Notes under the pieces: generated by a model
The model's input: the letters and a program-made list of their open reading frames with translations, nothing else
Databases searched by the model: none
Told to the model about the DNA's origin: nothing
Source: Spirogloea muscicola
Taxonomy: Eukaryota > Streptophyta > Zygnematophyceae > Spirogloeales > Spirogloeaceae
DNA length: 10,063 bases
Assembly: GCA_009602725.1 (NCBI GenBank)
Contig: WELB01000044.1
Span: 51,843 to 61,905, forward strand
Reading direction: 5' to 3'
Made by a program: the position numbers and the translations under genes
Shown: in pieces, positions 1-6,405 of the stretch
Position numbering within the stretch: the first letter of the stretch is position 1
Layout of the letters: every line of letters starts with the position of its first letter

Positions 1-2788
1 GCGAGGCCGCGGCGCGGGCTGCGGGCGGGCCGGCCGCAGCGCTCAGCCTGCTGCCCGCGCTGGCGGCGACGGCGGCGGTCGCGACCTCCGAGTTCTACAT
101 GCCGGTCAAGGCTTTCTATGTCGCCCGAAGGTGCGCGCCTGGACGCAGCGCACGCGCAAAAGCACTGATAAGCAACCCCTAAGTATTGAACCCTGCTCTC
201 TAAAACCCTGACCCCAGAACCCCTCGCTTGCTGGAGGGTTTGGGCCTCGAGCTCCCGCTCACCATCGCTGGAGCTTGACAACCCGCCTGTTTTGTCCTCG
301 GCCGCCATGCTCGGGCTGGCAGCCTGGACCTCAAGCGCCTGGCGGAGGCGGCGGCGTACAAGGACCACCCGCAGTCCATGGCCCGCAACAACCTCATTGT
401 CCGCTGCCCCGACCGCAAGCCCGACGCCTCAAGCTCCGCCTCTGGCAGCTCGGTGAGGTCATCCTCCCTTGTCTCATGTCGCTCCAAATGGCAGCCCTGC
501 AGCCCTTTGTTGATAATGCAAGCAGTACCTCTGTCTTTCCCTATGCCAACATGGAGGGAAACCTCTGCCTTACCTCGCTACGTTGAGGTCTTTCCTTTGT
601 AATTGTCCTGTGTTGTCCGCTTTGTCGTTTCTCAGCAACGCCTATACAGCAGAACCTATTTACGAAAGTTTACAACCATTAGACAGAAGATCTAATAGCA
701 AGATGTACATTAGTGATTGTCAGAGGAAATAGAAATGAGGAACTAAGATAATGGAAACAAGCACAGGGACGCTTCGAGGACGTCAAAGTCGGCGAGTAAC
801 TGTCTTCCCGCAGAGCAGCTGAAGCCGGTTGTACTATACCGAGTCTGCTGTTGCAGCCGAACCCGCCTCCTTTTTGCTGCCCTTCGTGCGCAACAGGCGG
901 CACGACCGGCAGGGCCTGATGTCAAAGCGCCCATTGCGATGTTTTGCAGAACATGAAGGAGGTCCCTACGCATCCCGATCGATACATGGTGGCCTTTCAG
1001 TACGGTTCTGTTGTATTCTTCAACTTCCACGACGAAGAAGTGGAGGAGGTTCTTGCGCTTGCCAAGCAGTACAGCATTGACCAGTTCCGAGAGGCGCGCA
1101 AGGATGGTCAGTCTGTCACATGCCACAAGCCCTGCTGCACCTTGTTCAAGTTTTGGCAGGTTGATTTGCCTGCAGCGTTCATAGAACAAGTTGCTACAAT
1201 GGCAAGGACTCCTACCTTGCCGAGCTGCTCACCGCACACGGGACTGCTTGTGCTAGACTACGGCGTCGTCCTGCGGCCGGGCCTGGCTGGATGGAGTGAG
1301 GGCGGGCACGACCACATCATGCTTAAGAGCCTGGACACAAACAACATACGCGTCGTATCTGCAATTCTCGGCCAGAGTGTCGCCCTCGACCACTACGCAA
1401 AGAAGGTCGGCACGCCTGCAATCTTGCAGGCATGGTGGTTACGCATGAAGGAGCACATCCTCTCAACCTGCATCGACTGTCAGGGCACCAGATTGCTTCT
1501 CCGTCCAAGTTGACGGCAGCGGCGCAATTTGTTCTCCTATTCCTGCATCAGGGTCCATGGCTGACTTTGGGGTCTTCATTGAGCATTGCTGCAGGTGGAC
1601 GAGATGGTGAATACATTCAGCGAGTTGAACCGCGGCATGGAGCAGACGGGCACCTTCACGATGAAACGGAAGAAGCTCTTTCAGCTCGTGGCGGCCGCCA
1701 ACACCACGCTTGCTGATGTCATTCTGCGCATTGGTTTGCTGGAGCGGTGCGCCGCTCTGCCTTCCACAACTTTGGCTCTCGCTGTGTTTGCTTCATGCTC
1801 CTCGTCACATACCTTCTTGCTCAAGCTGCCGCGCTGGGCCGACAACACCATTTGAACAGCCTCAGGGCCTCGTCCTGATATTTGGCTCGCTGATTACAAA
1901 TGCAGCAGCTCAGCTTTTCTAGGTTATAGGCTTGAGCAGATCCGTTGCTCGACAATTATGAGATTGTCTGACACGCACACGTTGCTCACATTAATATCCG
2001 CCGTTGCTGCTGACAGTTCGGATGCCGCCTGGAAGCACGCCCACTATGCAAAGATTTGGGAATACCTTCGGGATGAGTTTGAACTGGACGAGCGCTTCGA
2101 GAGCCTGGACTTCAAGCTCAATATCATCCAGGTAACGGGCTTGGGAGGTTGCCCAGCGGCAGCCGGCCTCATTCCTGCCCACAACAGCCAATTGTGGGTC
2201 AGTCAGGCGTCGGTCATCGCAGCCTGATGGCGGTCGTCCTCCTCGTGCCCCTGTGCGTTGTGCCAGCACAATGTGCGGTTCTTCTTGGACGTCCTGCAGA
2301 ACCGCAAGTCGGATGCGCTGGAGTGGATCATCATCCTTCTCATTGCCGGCAGCATCGCTGTCAGCCTGTTCCAGATTGCTCATGAGTCTTGACGCACTTG
2401 CTTGGAGGAGTCATTCTCAATTGTCTGGTCAACTAGCAGGCAGGGGGCCTCTTCAAGTTTTCTCCTGGCACAGGGCCGGAGTCAGCATGTTTGTAGTGCC
2501 TCAGGCTAAGGGCTTGAGACTCTGCTGTCAGGATGTTGGAGTACACAACACCTCTCAAAGCCCTGTCTACAACGGGTGTTGCACTGTTTTAGGACGACTT
2601 GCCTTCGGCTCTAACTGGCAGCAGACCCGGTTGTTGTTTTGCTTCCGATTCAGCACAATGTGCGGTTCTTCCTGGACATTCTTCAGAACCGCAAGTCGGA
2701 CACGCTGGAGTGGATCATTATTCTCCTCATCACTGGCGAGATTTGTGTCAGCCTGTACGACATCCTTCGCGGCACAGGGGCTATTTGA
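1..2788 (+). CDS. RMND1: RMND1 / RETARDED ROOT GROWTH family protein (DUF155), 5' partial, with two alternative last exons
   Basis: Exons are 1-130, 323-452, 950-1106, 1257-1405, 1595-1746, 2017-2131, then either 2267-2392 or 2654-2788. All junctions are GT-AG with matching phases, giving 318 or 321 visible residues; the true start lies upstream. The order of conserved blocks is that of DUF155: MPVKAFYVARSLDLK (about residues 33-47), RYMVAFQYGSVVFFNF (about 98-113), HDHIMLKSLDTNNIR..LGQSVALDHY (about 157-185), GTFTMKRKKLFQLV (about 207-220), LLERSDAAWKHAHYAKIWEY (about 236-255), then HNVRFFLD..QNRKSD.LEW and a hydrophobic C-terminal segment. Family members (human RMND1, yeast Rmd1/Rmd8, Arabidopsis RRG) are mostly mitochondrial inner-membrane proteins needed for mitochondrial translation or root meristem division. 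The Ala-rich start fits organelle targeting. Assignment is strong; location is inferred. A Ser-rich linker lies at about residues 77-86. Confidence 0.9.
177..226. repeat. Degenerate telomere-like heptad run in intron 1 of the RMND1-family gene
   Basis: C-rich heptads run in near-register: CCCTAAG at 177, CCCTGCT at 191, CTCTAAA at 198, then after a one-base slip CCCTGAC at 206, CCCAGAA at 213 and CCCC from 220. They resemble decayed copies of the plant-type telomere unit CCCTAAA. The array sits wholly inside the intron 131-322. A similar, better preserved array is in the first intron of the ATPase gene at 9580-9614, with the same C-rich strand on plus. Confidence 0.5.
1107..1256 (+). other. 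Stop-free intron, length divisible by three (intron 3 of the RMND1-family gene)
   Basis: The intron between exons 950-1106 and 1257-1405 starts gtcagt and ends gtgctag. It is exactly 150 nt long and has no stop in the reading frame that runs through both flanking exons, so retention would insert 50 residues without frameshift. Splicing it out gives the family-like join RKD|DYGVVL, so the spliced form is taken as the main one. The retained segment is rich in Cys and Thr and shows no recognised motif. Confidence 0.6.
2267..2392 (+). CDS. RMND1-family gene: alternative last exon, copy A
   Basis: This exon follows the acceptor at 2265-2266, starts in phase 0 and ends at TGA 2390-2392, adding 41 residues after the conserved FKLNIIQ. 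It begins HNVRFFLDVLQNRKSDALEW and continues into a hydrophobic membrane segment that ends LFQIAHES. The first 26 residues match copy B almost exactly. The tail lacks the Glu and the Tyr-Asp pair that copy B carries and that plant relatives usually have (E-I..S-x-Y-D). It may be the derived copy. Using this exon ends translation before copy B. Confidence 0.85.
   Translation, partial: HNVRFFLDVLQNRKSDALEWIIILLIAGSIAVSLFQIAHES
2654..2788 (+). CDS. RMND1-family gene: alternative last exon, copy B
   Basis: This is a second, diverged copy of the terminal exon, about 260 nt after the stop of copy A. It has a good acceptor (pyrimidine-rich tract, AG at 2652-2653), the same phase 0, and a stop at TGA 2786-2788, giving 44 residues. 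It begins HNVRFFLDILQNRKSDTLEW and has a hydrophobic segment followed by GEICVSLYDILRG, closer to the usual family C-terminus than copy A. Of 41 aligned residues, 30 are identical. Within the first 26 codons, seven codon differences are silent and only two change the residue (V/I, A/T), which suggests both copies are under selection as protein. It is joined to exon 2017-2131 by skipping copy A. Confidence 0.8.
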   Translation, partial: HNVRFFLDILQNRKSDTLEWIIILLITGEICVSLYDILRGTGAI

Positions 2789-3141
2789 CTTCCTCCAGGC
2801 CCTGACCTCAGTCCCCGCTACGCCGGACCATTCTTTTGCCGCCATTCTTTTCGCAGGAGCACTGCCATGCTTGCTTGGCTGCACTGACCCTGCATGCAGG
2901 TCATAGCATGTACATATTCAACCGGCAATGCAAAGCAAACGGGGCATGGCAGTAGCACATCCCGAGCAAGGCATAGGAAGGTGGGACATGGCAGGAGTTG
3001 CACACTAACCCTTCGACCATGGGGGCTACGCAAAGCCGACATTGAGCACTAAGCTGCAGCCTGCTGAACGCGTCAGTTAGGGAATTCAGAGCCCACATTC
3101 GTTCCCGCCAGGTCAGGGGGTTAGGGGTACCGGAGGCCGAC

Positions 3142-3231
3142 ATGTGGCAGCAGGCGGCAGCGGCAGCGATGCTGATGGCCCCACTGCCCTATTTTCTAAT
3201 GGCAAGGCGTTTAAGGAGATACTGCAGCTAA
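3142..3231 (+). CDS. Short orphan reading frame with Ala-rich hydrophobic N-terminus (doubtful)
   Basis: The frame opens with ATG at 3142 and closes with TAA at 3229, giving 29 residues. It begins MWQQAAAAAMLMAPLPYFLM and ends in an Arg-rich stretch (ARRLRRYCS), a hydrophobic-then-basic layout like a small membrane anchor or the start of a targeting sequence. It could be a stand-alone micropeptide, a first exon whose donor I cannot identify, or chance. No family is recognised and no conserved neighbour supports it. Confidence 0.2.
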   Translation: MWQQAAAAAMLMAPLPYFLMARRLRRYCS

Positions 3232-3370
3232 CCTGCTGCTGTTATGGGGAGGCATGTCGTGCTATATTCTGCTGTGGCTTATCCATGTCAATCTAACTTA
3301 TAGCTGAACTGGCTTGGAATGCATGCGATTCGGGCTGAGCCATATTCCTCTAATATGAACTGCGTCGAGA

Positions 3371-3448
3371 ATGGTGGACCTCCTGCCCATCGAGGTCAAG
3401 GAGAAGCGCACAACAGAATCTCGTCACAATGGAAGCGAAATGTCATAA
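3371..3448 (+). CDS. Short orphan reading frame MVDLLPIEVKEKR... (doubtful)
   Basis: ATG at 3371 opens 25 codons to TAA at 3446. The first part, MVDLLPIEVKEKRTT, uses C/G-ending codons (GAC CTC CTG CCC ATC GAG GTC AAG GAG AAG CGC), like the real exons nearby and unlike the surrounding non-coding sequence, so it may be an exon or a remnant of one. The rest (ESRHNGSEMS) looks non-coding. No family is recognised. Confidence 0.2.
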   Translation: MVDLLPIEVKEKRTTESRHNGSEMS

Positions 3449-3513
3449 GGGCCTGTGGAGGTGGGCGCTACAGAGGCAATTACGAGGTGATCTGGAACAA
3501 AGCCAACTGACCA

Positions 3514-3547
3514 TGGTCGGATCGACCACTGGTCCGTGACTGGACCA
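3514..3547. repeat. Two adjacent short inverted repeats
   Basis: TGGTCG (3514-3519) and CGACCA (3523-3528) form a perfect 6-bp stem around a 3-base spacer. TGGTCC (3530-3535) and GGACCA (3542-3547) follow directly with a 6-base loop. Both share the TGGTC/GACCA core. They lie in the gene-poor interval with no gene to explain them; a function is not evident. Confidence 0.4.
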
Positions 3548-4109
3548 AAACCGGCTGATGAGCTCGGCCATCAACCTTATTTTGGGATATCGAACAATTT
3601 GAGCATCTCGCCGTGTCTGGCATTGGAGGAGAAGGGGACCCCAAGAAATGCAGTCCGCTTGACAGATCTTACCGTCTTGCTGGAACCACACCTGCGCAAC
3701 GCCACTCTTAGCAGTTCTCGAGCCTTGGGCAGGAGGCGCAGCAGCTAGTGAATCTTTTCTGGACCGGCATGCGACTGCGAGGAGTCGTTGTGACTGGCGG
3801 TGAGGAGCCCTGCACACAGTGCACTGCAAGTCACAAAATCCCAGCATTCAAGACCCAACCAGCTCATTGGCGTCACGTCAGCAATCGACACCATCCTGCG
3901 CAACATGGGGGGGCACCTCTGCCGCTTTATTGGGCCGGCCTTTTGCAGCAACTCCCTTAGAAGAGCTGCAGCTTCTGCAACTTGCCCGCCTTCTGCCAGT
4001 GCAAGCGGACGAACGGGACCATGAGACGAAGGGGACGTCTCCGTCGTCTTCATCTACTCGTACAGCAAAACCGGCTGTGTACCGAGCCGACCTGCGCACC
4101 TGCGGCCCT

Positions 4110-4690
4110 CCGAGCCTTGAGCTTTGGCTTTGTGTGGCCCCACTATGTTCACCTCTTCTTCTTGCATGGACTGTGTGTTGGCTTGGCTTGGCCAGCTTTG
4201 TCAAAGAGTGCGTACCAAGCGCCTTCACTGTGGGTATTGAAGTGCCCCCTTCAGCCGGCTTTTGCACTGCTACCTTAGCCCTCCTTAGCATAGGGCTCCT
4301 TGTGTGTTGCCCCACTATTTGCACTAGCATTTGCGTGAACAGTGTATCGGCTTGATCTGGCCCTAAGTTCAGAAGTGAGCTCTTCTGATGGGGTCTTTTC
4401 AATTGAAGTGCCACTGCTCCGGCTTTCCTTGTCCATTCCTTTGGGCTGGCCTCTCACAGCTACCAATTAACCTGGCCAAGCTTTCTTTTCAAGTTAGCCC
4501 TGTTGACAGTCGATGTGCTCACTCGTGGGAAGGGGTACTGACGTCCCCCTTCCTGCAGCCTGCATTCACACTGTTAACGTAGCCCCCCTTAGCATTGGGC
4601 TTTCGTTTCAGGTGGCCACAACCGTTGCACTAGCTTGTGCTGGAGCAGTGCAATGGCTTGATCTGGCCTCCCCGTCAAGAATGATCAGTA
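4110..4690. repeat. Diverged direct repeats, units about 150-170 bp
   Basis: Blocks recur with mismatches. CCTTAGCAT followed by GGGCT occurs at 4283 and 4587; GCACTAGC at 4321 and 4627; CTTGATCTGGCC at 4351 and 4657. These pairs are about 304-306 bp apart in the same order. CCCCACTAT occurs at 4138 and 4310, about 172 bp apart. TTGAAGTGCC occurs near 4238 and 4400, and a related GGGCTGGC..TCACAGC block occurs near 4444 and 4914. The pattern fits an old, partly decayed tandem satellite or duplicated non-coding unit. Boundaries are approximate because unit similarity was judged by eye. Confidence 0.45.
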
Positions 4691-5179
4691 GCCGCATTCT
4701 GTCTCTCTTTCTGTTGCTTCGTTCAACGCCTTACCGCACGCCTCCTCTCGTTGGGGAATAGTTTTCCGGCAGCTAGTCTGTCGGATTTGAGGCTCCTCAC
4801 TCGTGACTACTGAGTGGTCTATCCTCCCCCGTTCTGACATAGCCTCTTCAGGCCCCTTCGTAGCTGCTTAGCGCATTTTAGGCCCCTTCGAAACTTTGTC
4901 GATCCTTTTTCGGGCTGGCTTTTCACAGCCCGAAGCCCTTGCCCCCGTTGGGAGTGCCACTTCTTCGTTCACTCCTCGTCCCACGGCGTCATTAGATGTA
5001 CATCATCAGATGTGCTTGCCGTTGTACTTGGCAACACCTTGGCCTTCTATCATTTCACTACCCGCAAGCTTTCCCGGCTCTGCATGCCACCGCGCCCCCG
5101 GAGCTCGCCGCTTGCAGGCGGGGCCTCCAGCGCCGCCGCAAAGGGGCCCTCCGCGTGGCCCTGCCAGCGCCCCCGCCCG

Positions 5180-5303
5180 CGGCGGCGGCGGCGGCGGCGT
5201 CGGNCGCGCCGGGTGGATCAGGTGCCCCACGGCTGCCTCGCGGCCCGCGGCGCCAAGGCTCGGGAAACGGCCACCGCCGCCGCCGCCGCCGCCGCCGTCG
5301 CCG
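5180..5303. repeat. Facing GGC and GCC trinucleotide tracts with an unresolved base
   Basis: A GGC-type tract (about 5180-5200) is followed about 70 bp later by a GCC-type tract (about 5271-5303). They are complementary and could fold into a long GC stem. An ambiguous base N sits at 5204, next to the first tract, as expected where sequencing or assembly struggles with such structure. The tracts lie in a GC-rich island just upstream of the small gene at 5341. Depending on frame they read as poly-Ala, poly-Arg, poly-Gly or poly-Pro, so they give no reading-frame evidence. Confidence 0.75.
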
Positions 5304-5340
5304 CGTTTGGGACGCCGACGGACGCAGCACCGCGGCGCGC

Positions 5341-5670
5341 ATGGGCAGCGTGCACCCGCAGATGATCCGCAACAAGGACGTGCGCCGCGCCTTCGAGTCC
5401 GCCGTGAGCCTGGGCGAGAGCGTGATCGAGAAGGTGAGCTCCGCGGAGCAGCCTCCCTGCCGCGACCCGGAGCGGGCTTGCGCTGGTCATGGCCGCCGCA
5501 TGGCAAGTCGATGCTGCTGGGATTGCTCAACGGCCCTGCCGCTGCGGCGGTGTGCCGGATACCTCTTGGCTTGGCCGACGTGAGTCCACTTCTCGAGCTG
5601 TGTGGCCTTGTGATGCCTGCGGCAGGCAGAGAACCTAGCGAGCGAGGTCCGCAAGAGGATTGGGAGGTAG
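5341..5670 (+). CDS. Small unrecognised spliced gene encoding a helical protein (putative)
   Basis: ATG at 5341 opens a GC-rich exon to 5433, encoding MGSVHPQMIRNKDVRRAFES.. and ending GESVIEK at a strong donor (AAG|gtgagc). An in-phase acceptor at 5624-5625 leads to AENLASEVRKRIGR and TAG at 5668-5670, giving 45 residues of mostly charged, helix-like sequence. TGTAA, the usual green-algal poly(A) signal, follows at 5863-5867. Alternatively, a donor at 5667 joins an exon ending at 5749 (strong GAC|gtgagt) and a last exon 5775-5867 ending SESEQVM, giving about 84-93 residues. That needs an intron of 55 nt or less, shorter than any other here. The start could also lie upstream in the Ala-rich island or at ATG 5362. 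I recognise no family. Position and GC content suit a gene start, because both other genes begin in similarly GC-rich exons. Confidence 0.4.
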
Positions 5671-5862
5671 CCACATCCCTCGCTTCCTTGGCAGCGTACG
5701 CAGCTCCCACCTTGCCTTCAGCCACCATGGAGCGAGAATTCTCTCAGACGTGAGTTGCCTCGCCCAGCTTGCAGCTTGCTGGACGTTTGCTGAGCTTGCA
5801 CACATACGCTGGTCTTAGCCCTCGTGGAAGAAATATGTCAGAATCTGAAAGTGAGCAGGTCA

Positions 5863-5867
5863 TGTAA
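5863..5867 (+). terminator. Candidate green-algal poly(A) signal TGTAA
   Basis: TGTAA is the common polyadenylation signal of many chlorophytes. This copy lies about 190 nt after the TAG at 5668-5670 and suits the end of the small plus-strand gene. It overlaps the possible TAA stop (5865-5867) of the longer model of that gene, so it may instead be coding. A five-base motif alone is weak evidence. Confidence 0.3.
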
Positions 5868-6405
5868 GACTGATAGCATATGACCTGGACCTGCACCAGG
5901 CCCATGGCGGGGGGCACTATGAGGGAAAGACGAGGGCGATGAGTCGCTAGCCTTTGTAAGGAATGAACAAAACTGACAAAAAGTCTCGTGAAGTATGGCC
6001 CTCACGCATTGGTCAAGCCATGGCCAAGCATATGTGAAGTGTAGGAGCTGAAAAATCTCGCACCTAGAGAGGGGTGCACCGCATGGTGGCACCAAGGACA
6101 ACATGCATGCCTAACTGGGTCGCAACCCGAAGCTGTGTATCAAGCCCATCATGGCAGGGTCCTGTACCCTGCGACCCAGGTGACCTGCTACAAGGGCCGT
6201 GTCTGCCTGTCATGGCAGTAGGCACATACACAAGTGCTTGCGGATGAGCGAATAGCAAGCTCAGATCATTCAGACCTGGGCAGAGAATCAGAAAAGCCAT
6301 GGACGTGACTGAAGGTCTCCCCGTGTCAAACCACTGCTCTCGACCATGCAGATCTTGTATGAGGAGGCAGCAGCATAAACCATATAAACAAATTAAAAGC
6401 CGTGC
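5868..6405. other. Convergent intergenic interval and 3' UTR of the ATPase gene
   Basis: This stretch of about 540 nt separates the plus-strand small gene from the stop of the minus-strand ATPase gene and must contain at least the 3' UTR of the latter. No reading frame here shows a family motif. It contains one clear hairpin (6154-6172) and an AT-rich patch directly after the minus-strand stop (about 6376-6398). On the minus strand I see no TGTAA or AATAAA in the interval. Confidence 0.5.
6154..6172. repeat. Perfect 7-bp stem-loop in the convergent 3' region
   Basis: GCAGGGT (6154-6160) and ACCCTGC (6166-6172) pair perfectly around the loop CCTGT. It lies about 235 nt beyond the ATPase stop codon on the minus strand. 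It could be a 3' UTR structure or an ordinary chance hairpin. Confidence 0.4.

Larger units (their letters stand above)
2789..5340. other. Long gene-poor interval with only weak, unrecognised signals
   Basis: About 2.5 kb lie between the last RMND1 exon and the GC-island gene. I see no recognised protein family on either strand; the longer reading frames here have no family motifs. The first few hundred bases after 2788 should contain the 3' UTR of the RMND1 gene, but no TGTAA or AATAAA poly(A) signal is obvious. The interval holds two short orphan reading frames (3142-3231, 3371-3448), two adjacent palindromes (3514-3547), diverged repeats (about 4110-4690) and the start of a GC-rich island (from about 5080). 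Confidence 0.6.

Noticed and set aside
743-1189. 148-residue minus-strand frame over the RMND1 exon
   Set aside because: It is the antisense shadow of the conserved plus-strand exon 950-1106 and has no family motif.
2253-2906. 217-residue plus-strand frame covering both terminal exon copies
   Set aside because: It is in a different frame from the conserved HNVRFFLD exons and is open by chance; the shared stretches only reflect the exon duplication.
3514-3547. Terminal inverted repeats of a transposon
   Set aside because: The palindromes are only 6 bp and adjacent. There is no matching partner at a distance, no target-site duplication and no transposase frame.
3878-4414. 178-residue open frames on both strands at 3819-4355 (plus) and 3878-4414 (minus)
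   Set aside because: They overlap each other antisense, span the diverged repeats and show no family motif or matching splice structure.
4896-5753. Long open frames on both strands through the GC island (plus frames from 4896, 4996 and 5012; minus 5728-5006)
   Set aside because: Their length comes from GC-rich triplet tracts that stay open in every frame (poly-Pro, poly-Arg, poly-Gly, poly-Ala). They cross an N and a clear splice donor, and no family motif appears.
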